Origin: an uncultured Candidatus Saccharibacteria bacterium
GTDB lineage: Bacteria > Patescibacteriota > Saccharimonadia > Saccharimonadales > Saccharimonadaceae
DNA length: 64,000 nucleotides
NCBI GenBank assembly: GCA_934725355.1
Contig: CAKVAO010000002.1
Location: 62,001-126,000, forward strand
Reading direction: 5' to 3'
A program made the position numbers and the translations under genes. Shown here piece by piece: positions 8,178 to 16,626 of this stretch; the stretch's first letter is position 1, and every line of letters begins with the position of its first letter. The notes below the pieces were generated by a model. That model searched no databases and was not told the DNA's origin. It worked only from the letters and a program-made list of their open reading frames with translations.

Positions 8178-8732
8178 ATGCTAAACAGTAGCAATGACGA
8201 TTGCAGTGACATTAGTTATACTTCAGCTGACGGTGCCGTCGCGGTCATTGCCTCAAAGGATCTGCGGGGCAACGAAAACGTTCGTATGCGTGCTCTGACT
8301 GATTCAAAAGAAGCAATTGGCCTAGTGACTGTAGGTGATATTGCTAGTCTGCAGCCATTATTAAAGGGTGTGACATTGTATCTATCGACGTTTGATGGGG
8401 GAAATGACAATAGCGCCAGCGGTAATAACACCAGCCACTCGCCCTCACAAGATGAGTATTTGAGCGGAAAGCGTCATTATGCTGAGTCATGGTTGGTGCT
8501 GTCGCTTTGCCTATATTCTGGTGCGGATTGTATTCCAGGTAACTATTTTAGTGTCGCACAAGACATCGTAGAATATTTGGCAGAGGATATGATTGAGATT
8601 CGACTGACCGCGCAGGTTAAACGGATTGATGATCTGTCGATTCATCAGGTAGCAAATATTACACTACCAGATGAGACCGTGTTGAGTATTAAGGACTTGC
8701 GCAATAGTCTGGCCAAAGTGTCTGGCTTGTAG
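8178..8732 (+). CDS. Hypothetical protein, 184 residues
   Basis: Starts MLNSSNDDCSDISY and has an alpha/beta look without membrane segments. The middle contains a low-complexity Asn/Ser stretch (GGNDNSASGNNTSHSPSQDE). The start at 8178 is chosen for the AAGGAAGG seven bases upstream, over an in-frame ATG at 8085 that lies before the -35 box. It has its own consensus promoter and a terminator at 8753, so it is a single-gene unit. No family is recognised. Confidence 0.75.
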   Translation: MLNSSNDDCSDISYTSADGAVAVIASKDLRGNENVRMRALTDSKEAIGLVTVGDIASLQPLLKGVTLYLSTFDGGNDNSASGNNTSHSPSQDEYLSGKRHYAESWLVLSLCLYSGADCIPGNYFSVAQDIVEYLAEDMIEIRLTAQVKRIDDLSIHQVANITLPDETVLSIKDLRNSLAKVSGL

Positions 8733-8752
8733 TTGATAAAAACCTGACATTA

Positions 8753-8787
8753 AATGGGACTAAGATTAATTCTTAGTCCCATTTTTC
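8753..8787. terminator. Bidirectional terminator between convergent genes
   Basis: AATGGGACTAAGA / TCTTAGTCCCATT hairpin followed by TTTTCTT on the plus strand, with A-rich sequence on the other side, placed between convergent stops at 8732 and 8788. Confidence 0.8.
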
Positions 8788-9480
8788 TTACTGGTCGAAT
8801 GATGATTTAGTCTTTTCTAGATCAACCATTTCTTTCAAATAGCTAAAAGCCGATTTGACGCCTAATGTGAACGATGTTGCGGTAGCTAGATGTCCGATGT
8901 ATTTAATGGCGCGTCCGGTATCTTTGTACCCACCTTGCTCTAACATGCGACCGCCTGCTAATGCTGCCATGGCGACCCAGCGACTGGCTTCGGCAATCTT
9001 CCCTTCACCGGTTGTCTTAGCTTCGTGATGTAACATGAATTGTGATACGCCGTTGATAGCCCAATTGGCTACCTTTGGCCCATAGATAAGGGCTATTTCA
9101 TGGCCTTTAACTAGTTTAGTCGACAGCGTGGTTTTGCTAATAGCTAGGGCTTTTATGCCATCGGCAGCAATATCTGCCCATCGCCCTGCCCGATAATTAG
9201 CTACACGTGTGCGGCGGGCGGTATAACCGTCTGCTGCGTCACAGATAGCACTGACGGCAATTATACCTAGTCCGCGCAAGTGATGCCCATGCTCAATTTC
9301 ATGACACCCTAACAATGTACCTGCGATACCTGCAGTAGTAATGGCGTTTGGTAAAGTTGCAACACCGTGCGTTGCTTCGGCTAGCCGCTGAGTGCTCGTT
9401 AATTCCTTGCCTGCAGCTAGATCCTGCTGGGGCATCGGTGTAACATCGCAATCATTTGGTAGCTTGTGATTCCGTGGCAT
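8788..9480 (-). CDS. CDP-alcohol phosphatidyltransferase-like membrane protein
   Basis: A 230-residue protein with the family signature D-x2-DG-x2-AR-x9-G-x3-D-x3-D, seen as DAADGYTAR followed by GRWADIAADG. In known members the four Asp residues bind metal and the CDP-linked head group during phospholipid synthesis. Several hydrophobic helices flank the motif, but the protein is less hydrophobic than PgsA or PssA, so the substrate is uncertain. Its ATG lies 29 bases inside the preceding gene (9452-11080), which implies translational coupling with that unknown protein. Confidence 0.7.
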   Translation of the reverse strand: MPRNHKLPNDCDVTPMPQQDLAAGKELTSTQRLAEATHGVATLPNAITTAGIAGTLLGCHEIEHGHHLRGLGIIAVSAICDAADGYTARRTRVANYRAGRWADIAADGIKALAISKTTLSTKLVKGHEIALIYGPKVANWAINGVSQFMLHHEAKTTGEGKIAEASRWVAMAALAGGRMLEQGGYKDTGRAIKYIGHLATATSFTLGVKSAFSYLKEMVDLEKTKSSFDQ

Positions 9481-11080
9481 TTCGACTCTCTTTCTGATCG
9501 CATTCTGACTGAGCTTCCGCGATATCTGTATAGGCTCTTTCGATAGCTACCTTTAACGATTTAGCCGTGGATACATTGGTAATTGGCAGCTCTAGAAAGC
9601 CGTTAGTCATCATAGCAATCACGTCGTTATCATAGATTGATTTAATCCAAGCTTGGTTAGTTAGTGCATAGCGCATCAAGTCGACAGCCAGATATTGAAT
9701 GCCCTCAGTGTTAGCTAGCAGTGCTGGGAAGTAGCTTGCCCAACCGCTAGATAGCATATACTTAGTAACAATATTGTGAAACTCAGCGTAATCATCGATG
9801 AATTTGAAGTCGTCGCGATCACTACTAATCGCAGACAGAATTTGACTGGTATTGACGGTGATTGTCGACTTGTTAGCGAACAATGCCTTAATGCGAGCAT
9901 TATTGGTCTTATCGCATAATTTAGCTAGACGCACCATGAATTCGTCGGCTGGCTTTGGGTTATCTAGAGTGGCTAGGTCGTAGATAATTAACTTGTTGCT
10001 TGCTTTTGTCGGGCGAATAATCGACAAGAAGCTTTCGCGTGGGTGCTGGCTGCGACGCTGTCTACCCTCATCTAAGGCTTTGCTGTCAGTGCGCAACACT
10101 TCGTATTTACCGTCGGCTGTCTGTGCACCTAAAATCTGATCCATGCGTAATTCGCAAATCACATCACCAATCGTCATTTCGTCGGCTATGTGGTCGCCAG
10201 TACCATATAATTGCATTAATAATTCAGTAGAAGCCTCGCCTAAAATACCGATGGCTTTGACGACATTGTTAATACTATAGTTGTCTTTGCCGATGATTTG
10301 AGATAGCTTAATTGACTGCTCGATGGTTAGGCGCAATGACTTGTCGGACTTTTTGGCGGAATGCTTGTCGCCGACTGTGTGTGATGCGCTCTTAATCTGC
10401 CGAACATAGTTATACAGCTCAGCACTGCTCGATTTTAGCTGGAAATGATCATCGTAAATCAGGCTGCTGTAGCCTAAGACGATTTTTTGGTTGGTGCTAA
10501 CGTACACTTTTGTGCCGTCATAAGTACCGCGCGGAAAGAGGTCGGCACTGGACTCTAGCTGATTATAGACGGTGCCTAGGAACTTCGTGCGGCGTTCACC
10601 TGCAAATAGAATATCCTTGTATACAACCACTTGACCAGCGTCGTCTAGATAGAACATGATGTGCTTGGGTTGTTGCTTCTCGTCTAATTCAACTTCTGCA
10701 TATAGCACGCTTTTGGTATCGATCTGCGGTAGCTGAAGCTTGGCAGACTCATCTGTTTCAGTCGCTTCAGCTGCCTTGGCAGGCTTAGCAGGCTGCTCGT
10801 CATTACGAGGTGTATCGGCTTTGGCTGCTGATTTATTATCTTGGTCTATTGCCTCTGGAATGGTGGGTTTGCCGTCTCGTTGTGTGGTTTGGTTGGCTGA
10901 CCTGGTTTTGTCGTTTTTGCGGTTACGACGACGCCCCTTGCGACGATCAGTTTTTGCTACTTCGGTCTCTTCTTTGACGCGCATTAGTTCACGTAGACCC
11001 TTTAGATTACCGACTAGTTCACCGGTTTTGGGATCATGCTGAACATTATTCGTCTGGTTGGTCTGCTTATTATCTTCCAC
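9452..11080 (-). CDS. Large hypothetical protein with basic, disordered N-terminus
   Basis: About 542 residues. The first 110 residues are low-complexity: a basic patch (TDRRKGRRRNRKND) followed by Ala/Pro/Thr/Lys-rich sequence. The rest looks like a folded alpha/beta protein without membrane segments. I favour the GTG at 11080, nine bases after GAGAGG, over an ATG at 11110. A TATAAC box lies upstream near 11120. The gene overlaps the CDP-alcohol phosphatidyltransferase-like gene by 29 bases, so the two products probably act together or are made in fixed ratio. No family recognised. Confidence 0.75.
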   Translation of the reverse strand: MEDNKQTNQTNNVQHDPKTGELVGNLKGLRELMRVKEETEVAKTDRRKGRRRNRKNDKTRSANQTTQRDGKPTIPEAIDQDNKSAAKADTPRNDEQPAKPAKAAEATETDESAKLQLPQIDTKSVLYAEVELDEKQQPKHIMFYLDDAGQVVVYKDILFAGERRTKFLGTVYNQLESSADLFPRGTYDGTKVYVSTNQKIVLGYSSLIYDDHFQLKSSSAELYNYVRQIKSASHTVGDKHSAKKSDKSLRLTIEQSIKLSQIIGKDNYSINNVVKAIGILGEASTELLMQLYGTGDHIADEMTIGDVICELRMDQILGAQTADGKYEVLRTDSKALDEGRQRRSQHPRESFLSIIRPTKASNKLIIYDLATLDNPKPADEFMVRLAKLCDKTNNARIKALFANKSTITVNTSQILSAISSDRDDFKFIDDYAEFHNIVTKYMLSSGWASYFPALLANTEGIQYLAVDLMRYALTNQAWIKSIYDNDVIAMMTNGFLELPITNVSTAKSLKVAIERAYTDIAEAQSECDQKESRNATESQATK

Positions 11081-11218
11081 TCTAAAACACCTCTCATATA
11101 AGCCCACCAAAATATTCGTTATAATTGTACAATATTAGCCACTAACAGTCTAGTCTTGACAGTAGAAACCGCATAGCCTCGCAAGTATTATACGAATGCT
11201 CATACGGGGTATCGCTAA

Positions 11219-11560
11219 TTAATCCTGAGATGCTTCTATATCCTGCAGCTCATCCTCGATGCGCTCAATCTCAGAGAGGACGCCTAGTAGCTCGTGGTGT
11301 GCTTGGTCTTGGCCAATATAATTATTATTTTCTTCAAATTCATCCATTCTATTTCTAAGCTCGTCTGCCTGGCTTTCTAGATTACGCTTCTGAGCCTCTA
11401 GATCATGCATCTTCTTGTCGCGCTGGCGTTCGAGGAACCTTGCTACTGAATCTATTGCCACGTCATCTGTATCTGGTATGTCATCTACTGGTATAATCTC
11501 ATTGCCATCCCACGCAGTATTTTCGTCTATTATTTCGCAAATTCTAGGATAATTTTTCAT
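11219..11560 (-). CDS. Short coiled-coil hypothetical protein
   Basis: About 113 residues. The C-terminal 75 residues form a predicted coiled coil (FLERQRDKKMHDLEAQKRN, then LGVLSEIERIEDELQDIE). The N-terminal part contains WDGNEIIPVDD, which loosely echoes WNGNEIPEVNG in the Nudix protein at 3942; whether this is shared ancestry is unclear. The start at 11560 follows GTGAGGT; an in-frame ATG four codons upstream is possible. Function unknown. Confidence 0.65.
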   Translation of the reverse strand: MKNYPRICEIIDENTAWDGNEIIPVDDIPDTDDVAIDSVARFLERQRDKKMHDLEAQKRNLESQADELRNRMDEFEENNNYIGQDQAHHELLGVLSEIERIEDELQDIEASQD

Positions 11561-11650
11561 ATAGTACCTCACTTTCTTTATTGGCTACCATTTTAACACA
11601 AATTAAATAGGGCGACAGTGTAACCTGCCGCCCTAAAGGTACGTATTTTA

Positions 11651-12343
11651 CTATTTCTTAGCTGATACAGCTCTTAGAACATCACCCATATTAAGCCTTT
11701 GCTCGGGGTGTGGGTATGCATATTCGCGTACGCCAAGGAGTGCGCTTTCTAAATCGTTACAACTTGAAAGATGATCCATCATTCGGTGTGTAACTTTATC
11801 TAGCATTTCGACAAGCTTATCGCTAATAACTAAGTACTTGGTGTTTTTTATTTGTTCTCTCAATATATAGCAATCATAGTCAAGCGAACGAAGGCTATGG
11901 TATTTATCAAAGCACTCCTTGATGCCAGCAACGTCGTTGTCGTCGACTTCGGTGAGTATTAGTTGATGTTTTGAGGTAGGATCAACCTGGAAGTAGTGCC
12001 ATATTTCATTGAACAGTACTTTTAGCTGATTGTAAACATGCTCTATTGTCAAATATAACGCCGCTCTGTTGTAGGCCATGTTAATTCTGACAACTCTAGA
12101 TGATACGGACATTTCAGCGGATTTGTCTACTGACTTGCGCAAACTATCCATAACCATCAGTCCTTGATTAACAAAGCCAAGGGCACGACCAAAATAGAAA
12201 CAGGATAGGATCGCCTCGTCGACCTCGCTAAGCGGTGTCTTACTCTGCATATAATACAAATTCGAGCCGATTTTGTACATGTCATGTCTAGTGAATGGTG
12301 CCAAAACGTAGTTTAGCGACTTGCTCGATATCCCATTTGTCAT
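11651..12343 (-). CDS. Hypothetical protein, 230 residues
   Basis: Mostly helical and soluble, starting MTNGISSKSLNYVLAPFTRH, with Shine-Dalgarno AGGAA seven bases before the ATG. It contains no membrane segment and no motif I recognise. The gene stands alone between the coiled-coil protein gene and the tRNA-Leu, all on the minus strand. Confidence 0.7.
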   Translation of the reverse strand: MTNGISSKSLNYVLAPFTRHDMYKIGSNLYYMQSKTPLSEVDEAILSCFYFGRALGFVNQGLMVMDSLRKSVDKSAEMSVSSRVVRINMAYNRAALYLTIEHVYNQLKVLFNEIWHYFQVDPTSKHQLILTEVDDNDVAGIKECFDKYHSLRSLDYDCYILREQIKNTKYLVISDKLVEMLDKVTHRMMDHLSSCNDLESALLGVREYAYPHPEQRLNMGDVLRAVSAKK

Positions 12344-12410
12344 GGTAGTTCCTTCCTAATGCTAAGGTGCTAATACAAGGTAAATCTTACCACATTCTAG
12401 TAAACATATC

Positions 12411-12503
12411 AAAAGGCTCGCCGAAGCGGACTTTATGTGCTGATGTCGGAGTATTATCCGTATTGCTCGACAATCAAAAAAGCCCGCCGAAGCGGACTTT
12501 ATG
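12411..12503 (-). terminator. Terminator of tRNA-Leu with a decayed second copy
   Basis: On the minus strand AAGTCCGC-TTCG-GCGGGCTT followed by a T run (12476-12503) forms a UUCG-capped terminator just after the tRNA. A second copy at 12411-12436 shares GCCGAAGCGGACTTTATG but carries mismatches in the stem. Confidence 0.75.
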
Positions 12504-12515
12504 CTTGTAACGATG

Positions 12516-12600
12516 TGGTGCGCGAGAGAGGACTTGAACCTCCACGCCCGAAGGCATATGCTCCTAAGGCATACGTGTATACCAATTTCACCACTCGCGC
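12516..12600 (-). tRNA. tRNA-Leu (anticodon UAG)
   Basis: The acceptor GCGCGAG pairs with CTCGCGC, followed by discriminator A and an encoded CCA. The anticodon loop CTTAGGA gives UAG, decoding CUN leucine codons. The long variable arm (class II) fits leucine. The T arm GGTTCAAGTCC is canonical. Confidence 0.95.
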
Positions 12601-12697
12601 TAACTGGTTACTCTCATAGTATACATAACTATTTGTTATAACGCAATAGGCTATAGCATAAATTTATATAATTTAGCACCAATTGTATTAATTAGCG

Positions 12698-15600
12698 TTA
12701 ATTAGCACTAATGCTAAAGAACCGGCTAAAGAAGTCGCATAGCTTTTGGTATACACGCCGACGCAACTTCTGGCGTTCACCATTAGGGCTAAATATATCC
12801 GTTGGTGGCAGAATGCTATCAAATTGCATACCAGTTTCACTGACTTCACCCTCTGAAAAGGCGTCGTGCATTAGGCGATAGGTTTTGTCGTGATCTAGGC
12901 GTTCGTCGCTGATAATCTGATCTAGCTCACGCGATTTGGCACTGTTGATGAATTCTTGCCAGCTACGATAGATATCACCAGTATCGCCGTTTAAGCTGGC
13001 GATAAAGCTTTCGATTAGGTCGCGCTTGTTGTGTAGCTCCAAGCTTGATTCAATGGCGCGGTCAATGTTAATCTTGATGTCCTTGTCTTGTTGATTGCTC
13101 TCGTGGTACTTCTCGATCAGAGCCAGTATATAGTCGATGTTAATATCAAACGACTTCACTAGTTCCATCTCGAACACTACATCATCGGCGATGTTGACTC
13201 TATCGGGAGTCTTTTGGTCATGGAGTTCGCGGTAGATTTCAATATAGCGACTTCGCTGGTCTTGTAGTTCGCGTGGACTTAGAGCATCAGCGGATTGAAA
13301 GTCATCAAATGCCGTCAGGATATTGCGCGCGCGCAGAATGTTGCCAAACAATTTTACAAAGGCGATCTTCTCTTGCTCGCTAGCTATAAGGCTATCGCCC
13401 AACGGATATTTATCGCATAGTTCGGCAATCAGCTCGTTATAGCCTTTCTGGTGGTGACCGTGCTTGTCAGTATAACCATCCATGTAATCCTTGAACGAAC
13501 GCAATAGTACAATGCCACTGGCGTCCTTGTCGCCGAATAGCGACAGTGCGTCCTTGGTTGCCTGCTCTAGATTGCGGAAGGATACGATATTGCCGTAAGT
13601 CTTGATAGAGTTCAAAATGCGATTAGTGCGGCTGAAGGCCTGAATTAGTCCGTGCATGCGCAGGTTTTTGTCGACCCACAGCGTATTCAAGGTAGTTGCG
13701 TCAAAGCCTGTCAGGAACATATCCACTACGATTAGCATATCTAGCTCGCGGTTCTTCATGCGCAGGCTAATATCTTTATAATAATTTTGAAACTTGTCTG
13801 ACGAGGTGTCATAGGATGTGTTAAACATCTGATTATAGTCCCGAATTGCACTCTCTAGGAAGTCGCGGTCGCTCTGGTTTAGTCCGTCAGTGCTGTCGCT
13901 ATTCTCGTCTGCTGTCATGCCGTTTTGCGCATCGCTAGGATCATCGGCATTAGGCGCATAACTGTAAATCAGCCCGATTTTTAGCCTTTGTGCTTCAGGT
14001 AGGTTGGCCTGCTGGCGCTTAAACTCATCGTAATATAGCTTTGCTGCGGTTAGTGAGCTGGTGGCGAATAGCGAATTAAAGCCATTTAGGTGCGTTGTCT
14101 GCTTTTTCTCGTTCGCCTTGCCGCGCCCTGCTCGTGCGACGTCGCTGATATTTACGAGTCTATTGAATTCGTAGGTGCCGATGTTGCGTTTAGTCTTGAC
14201 GTCAAAATTGCCCAGGATATATTGCACAATAGCGCTGATTCGTTGAGGTGCTAGCATTGCCGACTCTTTGTCAATACCGGGAACCTGTTTGTCTTCGATG
14301 TTGCTAGCGATGCGCGCTTGACCGACATAATCAAATTTGAATGGCAAGACGTTCTTGTCACGAATGGCGTCGACGATAGTATAGGTGTGTAGGCGGCGAC
14401 CAAAGGTCTGCTCTGTTGTTTTGAAGTTAGGCTGTCCTGCCGTGCTAGCGTTCGCTGCGAATATCGGTGTGCCTGTAAAGCCAAATAGATAATAGTTCTT
14501 GAAATGTTTGCGAACCATCTGCCCCATGTCACCGAATTGGCTACGGTGGCACTCGTCAAAAATCATCACGACCTCCTTCTGCATCGCGGCGGAGTGCTGA
14601 TTCTGCTTAATGAAATTAGACAGCTTTTGAATCGTGGTAATAATCAGTTTTTTGTCGGGCTGGGTGCTCTCTAGCTGGCGCGTTAGGATGCGTGTGCTGC
14701 TGTTGCTATTCGCGGCGCCCTTCTGAAAGCGGTCGTATTCCTTCATTGTCTGGTAATCTAGATCCTTGCGGTCAACCACAAACAAAACTTTGTCGATATA
14801 GTCTAGCTGACATGCTAACTGCGAAGTTTTAAAACTAGTCAGGGTCTTGCCAGAGCCAGTGGTGTGCCAGATATAGCCGCCGGCTTCGATTGTGCCTGCC
14901 CTCTTATAATTATGTGCGATCTCGATTTGGTTGATAATTCTCTCAGTTGCCACGATCTGATACGGCCGCATAACCATCAGGGTCTTGTCATAGGTGAATA
15001 CGCAATAACGCGTCAGTATATTCAGAATGGTATGCTTAGCAAAGAACGTGCGTGTGAAGTCCATTAAATCGGTAATTGGACGGTTCTTGGCGTCCGCCCA
15101 CCAACAGGTAAACTCATAGCTATTGCTAGTCTTTTTGCCCGGCTTGCTGCTATTGGTTTTATTCTCGCTAATGTGGCGGTTGCGTGTGGTGTTGCTATAG
15201 TACTTTGTATAGGTGCCGTTACTGATGACAAAAATTTGTACGTATTCAAATAGACCGCTATCCGACCAGAAGCTGTCGCGCTGGTAGCGGTTGATTTGAT
15301 TAAAGGCTTCCTTAATGTCTACGCCACGACGCTTTAGCTCGACATGCACCATCGGTAGACCGTTGACTAGGATAGTTACGTCATAGCGGTTGTTGTAGTT
15401 GCCGTTTGGTGCTTTGTATTGGTGGATGACCTGCAAGTTATTGTTGTGGATATGCTGTTTGTCTAGCAGGCGGATGTTCTTTAGCTCGCCGTTATCTAGC
15501 TGGAAGCTAATGGCAGTGTCGGCACGTTGTAGTTTCTCGGTTTTCTCGACGATACCTTCATTACGATTGGCAATACTGTTGTCGTAGAACCTGTGCCACT

Positions 15601-15835
15601 CATTGTCGTTAAATGTAATATTGTTTAGGGTTTCTAGCTGTGTTCGCAGGTTGGTGATTAGCTCAGCTTCGGTCGTGATGTTTGGTCGCCCATAGCACTG
15701 CTTTGTTAGCTGATCCATAAAAGCTCGTTCTAGCATCTCTTCGCTTTGGTAGGCCACGCTCTGCTCTGCAACGTGTTCGTATTGCGCCACTACTGTAGAC
15801 TGGTCTGACTCTACCACCGTCCTGTATTCGTTCAT
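12698..15835 (-). CDS. hsdR: Type I restriction endonuclease subunit R
   Basis: About 1045 residues, the usual size for EcoR124-type HsdR. The PD-(D/E)xK nuclease is at residues 152-168 (Asp152, Glu166, Lys168 in YDVTILV and VHVELKRR). The SF2 translocase follows with Walker A TTGSGKT near 325, DECH near 427 and FTGTP. With HsdM and HsdS it translocates and cuts unmodified DNA. The start is set at 15835 (MNEYRTVV): a TATAAT box lies at 15842-15847, six bases upstream, and the 45 extra in-frame codons further upstream are a translation of the 121-bp repeat, not protein. Confidence 0.93.
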   Translation of the reverse strand: MNEYRTVVESDQSTVVAQYEHVAEQSVAYQSEEMLERAFMDQLTKQCYGRPNITTEAELITNLRTQLETLNNITFNDNEWHRFYDNSIANRNEGIVEKTEKLQRADTAISFQLDNGELKNIRLLDKQHIHNNNLQVIHQYKAPNGNYNNRYDVTILVNGLPMVHVELKRRGVDIKEAFNQINRYQRDSFWSDSGLFEYVQIFVISNGTYTKYYSNTTRNRHISENKTNSSKPGKKTSNSYEFTCWWADAKNRPITDLMDFTRTFFAKHTILNILTRYCVFTYDKTLMVMRPYQIVATERIINQIEIAHNYKRAGTIEAGGYIWHTTGSGKTLTSFKTSQLACQLDYIDKVLFVVDRKDLDYQTMKEYDRFQKGAANSNSSTRILTRQLESTQPDKKLIITTIQKLSNFIKQNQHSAAMQKEVVMIFDECHRSQFGDMGQMVRKHFKNYYLFGFTGTPIFAANASTAGQPNFKTTEQTFGRRLHTYTIVDAIRDKNVLPFKFDYVGQARIASNIEDKQVPGIDKESAMLAPQRISAIVQYILGNFDVKTKRNIGTYEFNRLVNISDVARAGRGKANEKKQTTHLNGFNSLFATSSLTAAKLYYDEFKRQQANLPEAQRLKIGLIYSYAPNADDPSDAQNGMTADENSDSTDGLNQSDRDFLESAIRDYNQMFNTSYDTSSDKFQNYYKDISLRMKNRELDMLIVVDMFLTGFDATTLNTLWVDKNLRMHGLIQAFSRTNRILNSIKTYGNIVSFRNLEQATKDALSLFGDKDASGIVLLRSFKDYMDGYTDKHGHHQKGYNELIAELCDKYPLGDSLIASEQEKIAFVKLFGNILRARNILTAFDDFQSADALSPRELQDQRSRYIEIYRELHDQKTPDRVNIADDVVFEMELVKSFDINIDYILALIEKYHESNQQDKDIKINIDRAIESSLELHNKRDLIESFIASLNGDTGDIYRSWQEFINSAKSRELDQIISDERLDHDKTYRLMHDAFSEGEVSETGMQFDSILPPTDIFSPNGERQKLRRRVYQKLCDFFSRFFSISAN

Positions 15836-15841
15836 GGCTAT

Positions 15842-15847
15842 ATTATA
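15842..15847 (-). promoter_or_regulatory. -10 box giving a leaderless start for hsdR
   Basis: TATAAT on the minus strand, six bases (ATAGCC) before the ATG. It gives hsdR a promoter separate from hsdM and hsdS, directly next to the copy of the 121-bp repeat. Confidence 0.65.
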
Positions 15848-15861
15848 TAACAAAGATAACC

Positions 15862-15982
15862 AAAGTCCCTTCTTGGTAAAGGGGCAGATTTGGCGCACGA
15901 TATTGGATGCCGCCCAACTAAAGCCCCTTCTTGGTAAGAAGGGGCAGATGAAATTACGTAGTAATTTCAATCGGGGTTATTG
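15862..15982. repeat. 121-bp direct repeat, copy 1
   Basis: Nearly identical (119 of 121) to 16506-16626 in the same orientation. Each copy contains two hairpins of the AGCCCCTTCTTGGTAAAGGGGC type separated by about 30 bases, plus GAAATTAC-GTA-GTAATTTC. The stop codon of the DUF559 gene (TGA at 15967-15969) lies inside this copy. Confidence 0.9.
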
Positions 15983-16335
15983 ATAGACTGATATTCAAGT
16001 AGTCTATATAGATATCGACACACGCCATCAAAATTATTCATTAATTCATTATTGGGTATTCTCAGGACTTTAACGCCATATGCAGACAATTCCTTTGTAC
16101 GGTTAGCGTCATACGCCATACCGTGATCCATATAGTGCTGCGAGCCGTCCAACTCTACAACTAGATGTAGCTTAGGACAATAAAAGTCCACGATGTATTT
16201 ACCCATCGGCTTTTGCCGATACCAATGTACGGGGAATTTTAGCAGGCAGTCATACCACAAATGTCGCTCTTCCCTTGTCATGTTGCGACGAAGCTCCTTG
16301 GCGCGCGCCATGTTTGACGTATTGTGCATACGCAT
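15967..16335 (-). CDS. DUF559 / Vsr-like endonuclease-domain protein
   Basis: A 122-residue protein matching the DUF559 family of the PD-(D/E)xK superfamily: an Arg-rich N-terminus (AKELRRNMTREERHLWYDCL), RQKPMGKYIVDFYCPKLHLV and VELDGSQHY, then VKVLRIPNNELMNNFDGV. The Asp of IVDFYC and the Glu of VELDG are the likely metal ligands. A TAAAAT box at 16342-16347 sits six bases before the ATG. Its last six residues (SINNPD) and stop are encoded by repeat copy 1. Relatives are common near short repeats, but their biological role is not settled; here the gene sits inside the hsd locus between two direct repeats. Confidence 0.85.
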   Translation of the reverse strand: MRMHNTSNMARAKELRRNMTREERHLWYDCLLKFPVHWYRQKPMGKYIVDFYCPKLHLVVELDGSQHYMDHGMAYDANRTKELSAYGVKVLRIPNNELMNNFDGVCRYLYRLLEYQSINNPD

Positions 16336-16341
16336 ATATTT

Positions 16342-16347
16342 ATTTTA
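16342..16347 (-). promoter_or_regulatory. -10 box giving a leaderless start for the DUF559 gene
   Basis: TAAAAT on the minus strand, six bases before the ATG at 16335. Confidence 0.55.
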
Positions 16348-16376
16348 GCATTTTACAATGTTCCCGGCATTGGCTG

Positions 16377-16425
16377 AGCCTCCCTTTGGTAAAGGGAGGT
16401 GCCGAGCGTTAGCGAGGCGGAGAGA
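16377..16425. repeat. Two-hairpin palindromic element
   Basis: CCTCCCTTT-GGT-AAAGGGAGG followed by GCCGAGCGTTAGCGAGGCGG. It has the same plan as the element inside the PIN-TRAM gene (822-864, opposite strand). It lies between the DUF559 promoter and repeat copy 2. Confidence 0.75.
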
Positions 16426-16472
16426 TTGTATTTTAGCACACAATATCCCCAGCGTGGCTGACGCCACTGCTT

Positions 16473-16495
16473 GCCCCTTTTTACCAAAAAGGGGC
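16473..16495. repeat. Palindromic hairpin within the repeat cluster
   Basis: GCCCCTTTT / AAAAGGGGC with a short loop containing TACCA, a further variant of the hairpins in the 121-bp repeats. The 16336-16620 interval holds only such elements and no gene. Confidence 0.7.
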
Positions 16496-16505
16496 CAAAG
16501 TCACT

Positions 16506-16626
16506 AAAGCCCCTTCTTGGTAAAGGGGCAGATTTGGCGCACGATATTGGATGCCGCCCAACCAAAGCCCCTTCTTGGTAAGAAGGGGCAGATGAAATTA
16601 CGTAGTAATTTCAATCGGGGTTATTG
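16506..16626. repeat. 121-bp direct repeat, copy 2
   Basis: The partner of 15862-15982, differing at two positions. The stop codon of the hsdS frame (TAA at 16621-16623) lies in the last bases of this copy. The two copies enclose a unit of 644 bp from one copy start to the next, with the DUF559 gene inside. Confidence 0.9.

Noticed and set aside
12437..12619. A short plus-strand reading frame across tRNA-Leu
   Set aside because: It lies on the antisense strand of a clear tRNA and its terminator.
16353..16565. A 70-residue reading frame between the DUF559 gene and hsdS
   Set aside because: It consists of translated palindromic repeats (including the same peptide as the false hsdR extension).
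15862..16626. CRISPR array
   Set aside because: There are only two long repeats enclosing a gene, with no regular short repeat-spacer pattern and no cas genes.
15862..16626. Classical insertion sequence
   Set aside because: The repeats are direct, no transposase is present and no target-site duplication is evident.
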